Positions 1 through 9,850 of a stretch of 24,424 bases of DNA are shown one piece after another. Each line of letters starts with the position of its first letter. Positions within the stretch are counted from its first letter, which is position 1. Position numbers and translations under genes: made by a program. The stretch comes from Mnemiopsis leidyi (lineage: Eukaryota; Ctenophora; Tentaculata; Lobata; Bolinopsidae), in the NCBI GenBank assembly GCA_000226015.1, contig JH152675.1, positions 654,139 to 678,562 of the forward strand, in the 5' to 3' direction. Below the pieces are notes generated by a model that worked only from the letters and a program-made list of their open reading frames with translations, had not been told where the DNA came from and searched no databases.

Positions 1-462
1 TTGGTGCAAGGGTGAAGGGACAGGAGGTTGTCGGTTTTTGGGCCATTTATCTTGGTCAGCGACTCAGCACTGTGCTCTCTAGGTGCTCTCCTGAGCTGTC
101 TTGCGGTTTGCACTTAAAGCTTTTAAACGATGTAGGCCTGCCCAGTGATAATACGATTAAAATTTACATATATGCTACATATGTATTTATACCATATATC
201 TGTATGCATATTAATCAGGAGCATTGATCCCACTGCATACATTATGACTAATCTACCGTGAAATTATAATTTCCTTGTGATTGAAATAAGAATTGCGGCT
301 GCTTTCAGTGAGTCTCGCGACCGTTTTATCTCACTGATTTTCAAGTATTTTTGTGACATTACCTCGACCCATTGCCATAACTAGAATTGATATATAATCA
401 GCAAAGTTATTGATGTCCATTTTCTCCGACAAAAACATATCACCAAGAAGGAAAGTATTTAG
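1..462. other. Upstream region, no gene recognised
   Basis: I see no conserved coding sequence here. The only open frame of note (12-227, +) has no recognisable similarity and begins at a non-ATG codon. The stretch just before 463 should contain the promoter and 5' UTR of the secreted-protein gene, but no clear TATA box or initiator could be assigned. Confidence 0.4.
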
Positions 463-1806
463 ATGAGAGTTCCTATCTTTCTGTTTCTACACTGCATGGT
501 AGTACTCGGAGTTGTTAACGGTAAGAAAAAGAATATTTTCTAAAGATTATAGAGCGTACAGACCTTACTTAGACGATATAACTCCTGTTAGCGAAAGCCG
601 AAAGCAGCTAATGACTGAAATCTAGTCAGCTCTAATAAGAATAATCTATTTCGAGCCAGGATAAATCAGCTAATGACTGAAATCTAGTCAGCTCTAATAA
701 GAATAATCTATTTCGAGCCAGGATAAATCAGCTAATGACTGAAATCTAGTCAGCTCTAATAAGAATAATCTATTTCGAGCCAGGATAAATCAGCGATGCA
801 AACAATGCCTACATTACTTTGTTATATTTGAAGTCGATTTTTATCAGAAAGTTAAGCATCCCCTTTTTGACAAATCAGAGATTCCCATGCTAGATTGTCA
901 CGCTAGAAAGAGCTTAACTTCACACTACTTTAGGTAATTGGACTCCAGTGAAAGTGTATTCTTGGATATACTTGGACACGGCTCCTGAATGTGTGGAGAT
1001 AAAAACTAGCAGCACTATTGGAAGTGGAGGAGTACTCGACGTACTGATGTACACTTCACAGAGAGACTTTGCGGTTAGAGTAGTCATCAGCTTCAACTCC
1101 AAAATTCAGTATTGGATTGGATTGTGCACTAGATCAGTAACTGACTTTCCTGGAACCCTGCCAACTGATGTAGACCAAGTTTGGAGGATAGTCTTGACAA
1201 GATTCTCAAGTATAAGAGTACAAATATTTTGTGATAATGTGGAAGTGCTCAATATTCTGATATCTGGGGAAACGTGTGATGATGGAGAATGGAGGAGGTG
1301 GGCCAAGGAACTCATGGATAACCAAGGAGGATGGGGCAAGGGGATGATGTTCTTCGCTTCTAGAGACACTGCTTCCGATTTCTATAGATCTTGCCCACCA
1401 AGTAATTATATTGGTCCTTTAATAAAGCTTATATCAAATCTGGATTTCATAATTTTTCTCAATGATGCGGATATTTCAAATATTGAAATTTAAATTTAGA
1501 GAAAAACACATTAAGATAGATATTGAATGAAGAATCGCACTTGATCTGCGAAGTAAAATTTCATGATCCCTATTTCTGAGGCACTAAATTTCTCAATATC
1601 AATAACTATTGAATCAGGTTGCACCGGTCTCAACACAGCGTGGGAAAACACCATCACAACAACAACACAGTTCCCAGTAGACTCCGGAACTGTAGTGGAG
1701 GTGACATGTTTGGACTCAGGAGCTCTTAACATGGGGGGTGGACATGTGACCTGCACATCGGGCACACAGTTTATTTATCAGCGTGAACCTCGCTGTGCTG
1801 GTTTAT
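463..1806 (+). CDS. Secreted modular protein with sushi-like domain, 3' end not found
   Basis: Predicted exons are 463-520, 934-1413 and 1618-1806, all joined in phase 1. Exon 1 codes a signal peptide (MRVPIFLFLHCMVVLGVVNG) and ends at a good GTAAGA donor. Exon 2 codes about 160 residues of an unassigned, probably beta-rich extracellular domain, with motifs such as VWRIVLTRFSSIRVQIFCDN and DTASDFYRSC. Exon 3 codes a sushi/CCP-like module with spaced cysteines (GCTGLNTAW, VEVTC, HVTCTSG, EPRCAG). The exon 2 donor (GTCCTT at 1414) is weak; without it the frame runs to a stop at 1491-1493. Exon 3 ends at a strong GTGAGT donor at 1807, so more exons are expected, but none is visible before the opposite-strand gene. 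The protein is probably secreted or a cell-surface ectodomain. Its function is unknown. It may be a truncated gene. Confidence 0.6.
605..790. repeat. 62-bp tandem repeat, three copies
   Basis: Three head-to-tail copies of a 62-bp unit begin at 605, 667 and 729 and appear identical by eye. They lie in intron 1 of the secreted-protein gene. The lack of divergence suggests recent expansion. Confidence 0.95.
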
Positions 1807-2175
1807 GTGAGTAAACACCGTGTTTTTTCCGGCTGTTACCAAGCCAACCGCAGGGGAATACAATATTACACAAATATGATGTGGAAGTGGGGAGGGCCAG
1901 GGAATGTTTGGGAGCCATACTAAGAACAAGTTGAAACATTTAGGATTCCTGATCTGACCTTAACAGTTAACAAAGATATCATGTCAATTCTAAATATACA
2001 ATCAGATGGCGGTAGATAGTGCAGTAAAAGTACAGTAACTAGCTAACTAACTATTCGTTGACTAGCTGAACTAATAATTATTAACTAGCTACTAATCAAC
2101 TAACTACTAATTAACAAGCTACCTAACTTGATAACTACTAACTAACAAGCTACCTAACTTGATAACTATGTAAAG
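1807..2175. other. Gap between convergent genes, with a CTAACTA-type repeat
   Basis: No exon is recognisable on either strand. About 2035-2168 is a degenerate low-complexity repeat of CTAACTA/CTAGCTA words, ending in two near-identical copies containing ACAAGCTACCTAACTTGATA. It lies between the 3' sides of the plus-strand secreted gene and the minus-strand MBD-PHD-F-box gene. Confidence 0.6.
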
Positions 2176-2179
2176 TTAC

Positions 2180-5100
2180 CTGAGGTGTTTGAGGTTGGTG
2201 AGGTTGGTCAGAACACTGTACTGCTCCTCGGACCAGTTAGAACAGGATCCCAGCTGTAGGGCGGACAAGTTCCTCAAGTGGGAGATGAAACCTAGACCTG
2301 CTCTATCCAGGCTCCCTGGAACACGGAGTAGGGTCAAAGTTTAATAATTTTATCAAATATTTAGCAATCAAGTTTTCTTTCGCACCGTTTTTATTCGGAT
2401 GTGGTTAAGCAGAACACAACCCAGCTTGGATCAAAATTGAGTAAATTAGTTAAGATTTATAATTAGTACACTCATAAACTTAACAGCACACACACAAACT
2501 AAGTAGACGCACCAGGAACGAAGCTGGTGATGGAGAGACTCTGTAACCGTAGCAACTTCCTCAGCAGTTTGAGATCGCACTGAGCAGGCAGTTTGAGGAA
2601 GGTGGGACTACACAGGGACAAGTGTCGGAGGTGGGGCTGCGAGGAGCAGGTGTCCAGTTCTATCTCGCTTACTTGCTTGTTGTCGTTGTACCGCCGTGAG
2701 GACTCGTGTGTGATGTACTGGGCCTGGGTGGGGTATAGGGGGTATCACGGGGGCCGGGATTAGAGAGGGGTTGTAGGGATACTAGCTGGAAACAACAATA
2801 AAGTATCTAGTATCTATGTAAGAAGGAAAACGAAGTTTTTGACGTAGGCTTATGCCATGGCCTCATCTTATTTTTGAATAGAAAAGTAAAATTTCAATTA
2901 AACCTCGAAGTGTTTGATCCCTTTAATGTTGTTGAGGAGGACAGAGACGACGGGGCAGGTGACCGTTCCCATGGTAACGAACTTTAGAGTTGGTATAGAG
3001 CCTAGAACAGGACCTAGAGCTTCCCATACTTTGTTTATGTGTGTACTGAATCCCATACCTATAGTCCGGAGAGAGGTTCAACAGGTTATTTCTGATATTT
3101 AACAGGTTATTTCTGATATTGAAAGACTTGGTTTTTAGAGTTAAAATATCACGGAAGACAAATATTCCCAGCACATGAAAATCTAATTTGTTTATGAATG
3201 AACTTCCCAGCGCATGATAAACCCAACAGACCTCTAGTATCGAGTTTAGCTAAGAACTCGAACTGAGACTTGAAAGCAGACCAGTTGTCAGTGAGAACCA
3301 TGTTGGAGAAAGCTGCTCTGGTCCAGAAAGCGGGAGTTTTACTGACTCTCCGCCACTGTTTACATACCTGGATGTGAGGCAGGGATTATAGGAGACTTGA
3401 GAGATTGTTTTATGTTGACATTAGGTATTTGTTAAGTTTTATTGTTTTCACGCAGACTTCAATTGAGGTGAGACTTGAAGTGATAATTGTTTTGACTTTA
3501 AGCTACACTAGATTTTTATTTATCTCATACATTTTACGCAGAATTTATTCCAGCCATAAAGATAACAAGATCACAACAAATTCTTATTACCATACTAGCG
3601 TTGAGCAGGTCCCTAGTGTCCTCCAAACAAGAGAAGATGAGAGAAATAGGTTTGTCTGGCAGTGTGTTGTACGAGGGAGATTCTAGATGTCTTCTTTTTG
3701 TCTTCTGTTGTAGGTTTACTGTATGTGTACACGCTTGACATAGGTAGTCGTCCTGGGATATATAGACTCGTTCATGTTCGACACACACACACACACACAC
3801 AGACAGACAAACAGACCAACGGATAAACAGACACACAGAAACACAAACATACAGACAAATATACTGCTACAGACACACAGATACACAGACACAGACAGAC
3901 AAGACCACAGACAAATATACTTATACAGAAACACAGACACAGACAGACAAATATACTGCTACATACACACAGATACACAGACAGACAGACAGACAGACAC
4001 ACAGACAGACACAGGAACAGACACAGAAACAGACACAGGAACAGACAGACAGACAAGAACACAAAGAAAACTCACACAGTCCTCAGGAATCTGGACACAC
4101 TTGTGATGGTAGTAAGTAAGACACATGGAGCAGGAGAGGGAGGGACGTGCTCCTCCTCTCCCTGGACAAGATCTGGAGCAGATAACATCCAGCTCTGTAC
4201 TAGCTACTCTGTTCAGCATCCTCTTCTCTCCTCCTGCCGTTTTTAGAGGAGTCTTATTAGTTTGTTTTCAACATGTTCAAATATTGTCCTGCTTGAGGTG
4301 CATCTTATTTCTATCACTAGAGTTGATTAAAAGAAAAACTCAAAGAAAAACTCCTTGCTACGTTTACACATAACCCACCTATACGGGGATACTCCTGCGC
4401 AAACTCAAACTCTCTGTTAGACTGGGCAGGAGCCAGGCGGTTATGATACATGATGGCTTTTTACCTACATGATAAACTGGACGAAGTAACGAAGAAAGTA
4501 AGATAACTTACAGAGAAAGATAACTACCAGAAAAAGATAAGTAAGTAACCAGACCCCTACCTCTTGTCTCGAACTCCAGCTCCTTCTCGAGAATAGCGGC
4601 AGGGGAGAAAACAAACCAGTCAGGAGAAAGTTGCATATCATCTCCTCGAGACTCCAGGTACTCCTTTATCTGGGAGATAGAGGGAATTGAGAATTCCTGT
4701 CAGACTGATAAAATAGCAAACCAAGAGTCAGGAGAAAGTTGCATATCATCCCCCCGAGACTCCAGGTACTCCTTTATCTGGGAGATAAGAGGGAATTGAG
4801 AATTCCTGTCAGACGGATAAAATAACAAACCTAGAGTCAGGAGAAAGTTACATATCTCCTCGAGACTCCAGGTACTCTTTTATCTGGGAGATAGAGGACA
4901 TTCCTGTCAGACTGGTAAAATAGCAAACTTACTTTTATTCTTGAGGAGAAATCGGAATTATCCTTACTTTCCCTGTCATGTGAGAGCGTTTAAAGTAGTT
5001 CACACCAATATTACTTGCAAGAAGTTTAAACCAACCTGTTTCTTGTTGATGAAAGACTTGTTGTCATGGGGACTTATGTAGTGGATAACAGAATTAACTT

Positions 5101-5368
5101 TACCAGCTTCTTCAACTAGCTTTCTCTTCCACCCTGGAAATGGTATCATTATAGTGACCAGGATGAAGTACAATTATTGCACGTGATAATGTGATATACT
5201 TACATACTTACTTACTGTGCGCAATAATAATGACGTAACGTAGTAGAACTTACGGAGTTAAATCTTATGGCTATGAGCTTTTAAATGAACAAATATTTCT
5301 GGCTTACCTAATTGGAGCGGGACTTTTATCTGCTTCAAAGGCAGCAAAACAGGCTGCTTCTGATTCAT
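2180..5368 (-). CDS. MBD - PHD finger - F-box - LRR-like protein, ten exons
   Basis: Exons (high to low): 5368-5308, 5133-5036, 4669-4561, 4456-4379, 4233-4076, 3752-3591, 3367-3232, 3058-2904, 2717-2513 (or from 2723, a NAGNAG acceptor) and 2315-2180. All phases agree, giving about 432 residues from an ATG at 5368. Residues 15-80 form an MBD-like domain (VPLQLGWKRKL, HYISPHDNKSF, IKEYLE, LSPDWFVFSP). Residues 134-176 are a C4HC3 PHD finger (C134, C138, C150, C153, His158/159, C161, C173, C176), split by an intron. Residues 199-240 are an F-box (LPDKPISLIF, RDLLNA, VCKQWRRVSKTPAFW). The rest has LRR-like leucine-rich segments (LTNLTNLKHL). Family knowledge suggests an SCF substrate receptor that reads chromatin; this is inference. 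Exon 10 either ends in AGG-TAA (stop 2176-2178) or continues from a GTAACT donor. The last LRR looks cut short, so the 3' end is uncertain. Confidence 0.82.
3780..4062. repeat. Compound AC / ACAG microsatellite
   Basis: A run of (AC)n passes into ACAGACAGAC and ACACAGAT-type arrays for about 280 bp. It fills most of the intron between the two exons that code the PHD finger (4076 and 3752). Open frames across it on both strands are low-complexity artefacts. Confidence 0.95.
4611..4926. repeat. Tandem triplication of the exon 3 acceptor border
   Basis: A unit of about 108 bp occurs three times (shared word GTCAGGAGAAAG at 4619, 4727 and 4836). The lowest copy is the true 5' part of MBD exon 3 plus its 3' splice site. 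The two upstream copies (relative to the minus-strand transcript) keep the acceptor and about 50 nt of exon. Copy 2 still codes IKEYLESRGDDMQLSPD but then leaves the exon. Copy 3 has lost 3 nt and carries an in-frame TAA after GDM. Confidence 0.9.
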
Positions 5369-6058
5369 CAGGTGTTTGTTACTTCATTGGAAAGTTGAGA
5401 TCTAGACTTCTTTCATCGAAAATTCATTCTATATTAATACTAAGATTTAGTTAAAGCTGGAACCTAGAGATTGTTGACCTGTATTAAAACACAATTATAT
5501 ATTTGATATCACATCACCGAAAAGCTTTCATGTGAGAAGGGGTAGAAAGGTCGTGGAGAAGAACCAAACAATGGAGGTAAGTAACCAACAACCAGCATAT
5601 ATGCTATATATTATATATAAAACCTTACTGAAGAGAACATAGACACGGCAATCGGCATACTATATATTTCATAAACATCTTAAAATTTATCTTCACAAAA
5701 CAAAGTACAGAGTACAGACTATAACGTACTAAAAATCATACTGAAAAGTTTTAAACACCCGATATCAACTTGATTTAAATGTAATGAAAGGGTTAAAAAT
5801 CATAACTTAGCTTAGGAGTATAAATTTCATAATTCAATCATGTGAGTACAAAAACCTTAAAAACAGAAATTATCAAAATAATCTGTGGGCCTCAAACTGA
5901 TGGCTCAATTTCGAATTGATTCATTTAAGTGTCATTCTAGTGTCTCTTGGAGTCCTGGCCAGATCAGGCCATGCATATTCCTCATAGTCTTATACAATGA
6001 TGATGATCGAAAGAGATGGGTCTTTTTACTGATCATAAGACAGGCGCAGAAACCCCAA
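5369..6058. other. Gap between MLYCD 3' end and MBD gene start
   Basis: No coding exon is recognised. It must hold the 3' UTR of the decarboxylase gene and the promoter/5' UTR of the MBD-PHD-F-box gene, both on the minus strand. The sequence is AT-rich with several TATATA stretches around 5598-5625. The open frame at 5885-6073 (+) mostly overlaps this gap and shows no family similarity. Confidence 0.4.
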
Positions 6059-8747
6059 CTAATCACAAAGTAGGTTGCTTACAGCTGCTCCGACAGTTAC
6101 AGTCCTCTCTTTAGAAGCGTAGTCAGCAGCTCTAGCTGGAGACGATGAGTCGTAGAGATAGTTAACCATCAGACCTAGTGACTGTTCTAACATCTCTCTA
6201 CTCCTGTAAAAACAGCAGGTAATCTGGCGAAACTGTTCGAATTAATTTAAGTATCATCTCATTAGAGACAGCGAAATTGTTTAAATTCATAATCTACAAA
6301 ATGATAATCTACATGGCTTTACTTACAGGTTCTCCGATAAACATCCTCGCAACTTTCAAACATAACATACCTGGTTCCTCCCCACCTCAGTCCCCACACC
6401 ACAGCCCCATTAGTCACATGGAAGTGTCCCACAGGGTCGAGAACATTCCCCCGCTGCTTCTCCACCGTCAGGTAATACGCAGCCACTCTGGAGACGGTTT
6501 CTTGTAACTCTCTCGGTACTGGTGATGTGGTTGGGCTGGAGAGTAGGGTCTTTACTTGGGGTAGATCCGACCCTGGGGTTCAGAATAGAGTTTCATAACT
6601 AGACTCGTCGAACCGGACAAGCAAACTAAATTTAAATAAAGAGACAAACAAGATTTAAAGGTCCAATAAAAAAAGTCATTGCAGCAGACATTTCTCAACA
6701 TTGTTATAAACTTTGTTACCTATAAGTTTCAGAACCCTAGGGTTAGGACGCTGTAAAGCCACATTCAGCCAGTTTCTTAGTCCTGGTATTGGAGATAGTG
6801 TAGTGTAGAGGGTGTCCGGGCCATACAGATCAGACTTGGCTTTACTGATACACCACCCACCGCAAGGAACGCCTGCAGGTAGCCAGTGTGTTAAGATAAC
6901 GTTGTCTCTAGTGCCAGCAATCTCAGACATCCATATGATCATTTCAGGGGTACAGAGGTTAACATTTCAAAGCTCAGTTTGTATCTAATAGTATTACTTT
7001 TTCTATAAAAGTTTCAAAATATCAAGACAAATAAGCTCAGTAAAAACTGTATACGCTACCTCTAAGAGCAACCTCTAGGGAGGAGATTGAGTAGAACGTG
7101 TTGACATTCCTGTACTGGGATCTCTCTCCGAACTTGAGGCAAGAGAGTATCTCTCCAGTGTCCTCCAATAAAGCACCACCGGCACCACCTCCACTACCTC
7201 CACCACCACCACCACCACAACCAACTCCACCATCATCACCACCACCATGTCTGTCAGTTTGTGTGTCGGTCCGTATACACAGAGAGTTGGTTGAACTACT
7301 ATCACGACCCTCCTTGATATCAGACACACACTGGAACATACCAGTGCTGTGTGCTACATGTAGGAGGACCAGAGGACGCGAGGGGAGAAGAGTGTGAGTC
7401 AGGACGTATACTGAACCTGTAGGATAAGTCGTGTAGAAAGCAGACTAAATAAATAAATAAAAAGTGTCAAGTTAAAGCTTTACTCATTTCGACAACAAGA
7501 TGGACTTGTCATCGATCAAGCTGTGTTAAAGAGCTCTTCGTTTAGACACAAAATTGAGTCTGAAAACAAAACTGAAAACGTTAAATTCGACTTCAGTGTA
7601 GTTCTAGCAATATGAGCGTGGAAGTACCTACGATTTTCTGCAAGTCTGTTCAGTAGATCTACATCGTTAGTTATGGGGTGAACTCGGTCACTCCTTCTCA
7701 CCATCTCGATCATGTCGTTAGAAGAGTCTGAGCAGTGTAGTTATTAAGAGTAGAAATTAAGATTTAGCTATATTGCCATGTCCTGCCAGAAAATTAGGCT
7801 GATTTAATCAAGGTTACTCACCAGGTTTAACTTTGGTGATCTGTGTGGTTTCCATGGTAACAACAGAACGTAACACGTTACGTAACGATTTGTCAAGTTT
7901 CAGCAACTCCGGTCTTGGAAGTTGAACTATCATATCGTTACAGGCCGCTGTGAGCAGTTAGAATTTACAGTTTGTATATCTATTTAAATATTGAGTTTAA
8001 CGTGGTTTTTGTTATTCTCTTCTTGACTTCTTGTAAAAGGTATCAAAATACTGAGTTTTACTACTTTCAACAACTACTATTAATTAAATAATTTGAGTGT
8101 TATGTCCTGATGACGGTGTTGTTTCACAGAAATATATAGATGAATTGCTATTAAAATCCTATGTCTATCACTCGAATCAAGAAGAGAATAGCAAAAACCA
8201 CGTTCAACTCAGTTTCTTATGCGACTCATAAACAATTATCCGATCATTCAGTTAAGATTTAAATATTAAATTAAAATAATCAACGTTAATTGCTCAGGAT
8301 AGAGCTCATTGAAGAGTTTGCTAAATATGTGACTTTTGTTTTGAGTAAAATTAGGGGACAGAGGTGTTTTTCAACTATCTGGTATGGTTTGGAGGGATTT
8401 TCTGATCAATTGACCCACACCCGAGTGTCATGGTCAAATTGTCGAAAATTTTTTACCATGACCTTAACCGACATACCGGTCTAATGGTAAATCCGAACTT
8501 TTTTCACGCAATTTAACCATAAAAATTATTTTGACCACGACCGTGTGGGAAATTCCAGTGTGTCAGTGACCATGGTGCCTTATATCCCCCCCCCCCCCAT
8601 ATCTCATAAATAATTAATTCAAAATGGTTGGTTTTTTGATAGATAACTAATTCACGATCTCTGTAGCTAGGCACCGACCTCTTGCATCCATTACCGCAGC
8701 CAGACCTGCTCGTGTCTCACACAAACCGCTGAGCACGTCCTTTTCAA
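6059..8747 (-). CDS. MLYCD: Malonyl-CoA decarboxylase, N-terminus not found
   Basis: The enzyme converts malonyl-CoA to acetyl-CoA and CO2 and thereby relieves inhibition of fatty-acid oxidation; in animals it is mitochondrial, peroxisomal and cytosolic. Exons: 8747-8679, 7947-7822, 7727-7632, 7416-7060, 6872-6720, 6572-6371 and 6203-6059, with consistent phases and about 381 residues. Family landmarks in order: DRVHPITNDVDLLNRL, PLVLLHVA, FYSIS, TLSPIPGL (with the catalytic-Ser motif), AAYYLTVEKQRG, then HFHVTNGAVVW (catalytic His) and GLMVNYLY. In the human enzyme Ser329 and His423 of these motifs are catalytic. Oddities: exon 4 has a Gly-rich insert; the C-terminus ends in LLCD, not the SKL peroxisomal signal; roughly 140 N-terminal residues expected from vertebrate proteins, including any mitochondrial presequence, were not found upstream. 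Exon 1 here is an internal exon (acceptor at 8748). Intact gene with divergent 5' exons, or 5'-truncated copy: undecided. Confidence 0.87.
7172..7246. repeat. CCA/CCACCG triplet repeat coding a Gly-rich insert in MLYCD
   Basis: On the plus strand this is an imperfect CCA-rich repeat. On the minus strand it codes a run of glycines with a few Ser, Asp and Ala inside exon 4 of the decarboxylase, between LLHVA and FYSIS. The same stretch reads as poly-Pro on the plus strand, which is a shadow. Confidence 0.9.
7991..8212. mobile_element. Fold-back element with 35-bp inverted repeats
   Basis: 7991-8025 and 8178-8212 are inverted copies of each other with about 3 mismatches in 35 (shared core AACGTGGTTTTTG). 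The 152-bp interior has no coding capacity. It lies in the MLYCD intron between exons at 8679 and 7947. It could be a MITE or the remnant of a retroelement terminus. I see no clear target-site duplication. Confidence 0.7.
8413..8562. repeat. Imperfect fold-back sequence
   Basis: Arms beginning CCCACACCCGAGTGTCATGG and ending CCACGACCGTGTGGG share inverted words (CCCACAC/GTGTGGG and TGGTCAAA/TTTGACCA). This resembles a small degenerate MITE in the same MLYCD intron. A C12-13 homopolymer follows at about 8587-8599. Confidence 0.45.
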
Positions 8748-8998
8748 CTGAAACAGATGTTCGTAACACATGGGGATAGCCATGGATTAGGTTATTGAAA
8801 CCACATAATCGCTTTGATGTTAATAATTTTTAGCAAATTGACATAATTTTGTTGATTAACTACTACGGAACTGTGAGGTCTATATTGTACCCTGGTTCAG
8901 CAGGACCAGCTTTATTAACATCTAGGTGCGATAACACTTTATTTGTTTAGTTTTAAAGTACATTACGTCAGTGACATTATACACTCGTCGTAAACGCT

Positions 8999-9071
8999 GT
9001 TGCTATAGTAACTGTTACTAAAGTAACTGTTACTATAGAAACTGTTGCTATAGTAACTGTTACTATAGAAA
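8999..9071. repeat. 15-bp array of X-box-like palindromes
   Basis: Five 15-bp units alternate GTTGCTATAGTAACT with GTTACTATAGAAACT-type variants. Each is a near-perfect palindrome resembling the RFX X-box pattern (GTTRCC..GGYAAC). A further unit GTTGCTATAGTAAC sits at 9161-9174. Confidence 0.85.
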
Positions 9072-9081
9072 TTTGTATTCA

Positions 9082-9174
9082 TTTTGTATTTTGTTACACC
9101 TGTACCCAGGCTTTTTACAGTTATACTGAAGGGGCTCCTGGAAGATTCTAGATCTTTGCTGTTGCTATAGTAAC
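9082..9174 (+). repeat. Dispersed repeat, copy 1 (truncated)
   Basis: About 77 bp closely matches copies 2 and 3, from TTTTGTATTTTGTTACACC to GATTCTAGATCTTT. It then switches into an X-box-like palindrome. Same orientation as the other copies. Confidence 0.85.
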
Positions 9175-9560
9175 AGGTTACCAGATAAAAAACACTACCA
9201 AGCTGGTGACCATGTCAACCTGTTTACACACAGTGGACAAGTAACAGCGCTAATGTTCTAATGGTATTGTGGTATGATGTGTACTCTGAGAACGCCACAT
9301 CGATTACTAGAATCTTGCGTATAGCCAAACTTCCTTTATAAGGCTGGCTCAGCTATTTGCTTCTTCACTTTTAAGTAATTCTACCTGCCCAAGGCCCAAT
9401 TTGAATTGTTGCCATGTGCTTTCAAACTACTCGTGGAAGCAGGGATTTACTAATGTTGCAGCGGATCTTTCTCATTAGCTGAACCAGACGGAATCATGAA
9501 AAAGAGCAATGACAACCGGTCCCTTTGTTCGATAGCACGACTTTAGCGATATGTCCGAAA

Positions 9561-9652
9561 CGAATATAAGCATTGCTTTGGTTGATGGCAACGATGTGCC
9601 CAAACAGTTCTTCATACGAATGTAAACATTGCTTAGGTCGATGGCAATAATG
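9561..9652. repeat. Diverged 36-bp direct repeat
   Basis: The 36 bp starting at 9561 (CGAATATAAGCATTGC) recur at 9617 as CGAATGTAAACATTGC, period 56, with scattered differences. No function is evident. Confidence 0.7.
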
Positions 9653-9850
9653 GTTGACACTTAGTGTCATAGAATCGACTTGTCGTTTGTCGTTCGTTGA
9701 CTCGTGGTTCCGAACCACCTCCATAACAAGTTTTGATTAACAAGTTTTTCACATTTTGTAATGGCAAGGGTCGGTCAGTTTCAATAACGCTCGAAAAATA
9801 AAGTTGTTTGTAAGAAAAAATAATTTCTTTTTGGAACAAATCCCTTTAGA

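Larger units (their letters stand above)
8748..9850. other. Divergent intergenic region between MLYCD and secreted tandem gene
   Basis: No convincing exon was found, and I searched the minus strand for MLYCD N-terminal exons without success. It holds the palindromic 15-bp array (8999-9071), one copy of the dispersed repeat (9082-9174) and a pair of diverged 36-bp direct repeats at 9561 and 9617. It should contain promoters for the plus-strand gene starting at 9851 and possibly for MLYCD. Confidence 0.5.

Noticed and set aside
948..1369. Minus-strand open frames opposite the secreted-protein exon
   Set aside because: No family similarity. The plus-strand frame has a signal-peptide exon, phase agreement and extracellular-type motifs.
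3716..4106. Long Cys/Val/Ser-rich and Thr/Asp-rich open frames on both strands
   Set aside because: They arise from the AC/ACAG microsatellite, where every frame stays open with low-complexity sequence.
7098..7397. Proline-rich plus-strand open frame
   Set aside because: It is the complement of MLYCD exon 4 with its Gly-coding repeat.
9475..9839. Overlapping minus-strand open frames proposed as MLYCD N-terminus
   Set aside because: No similarity to the MLYCD helical N-terminal domain, and they cover a simple direct repeat.
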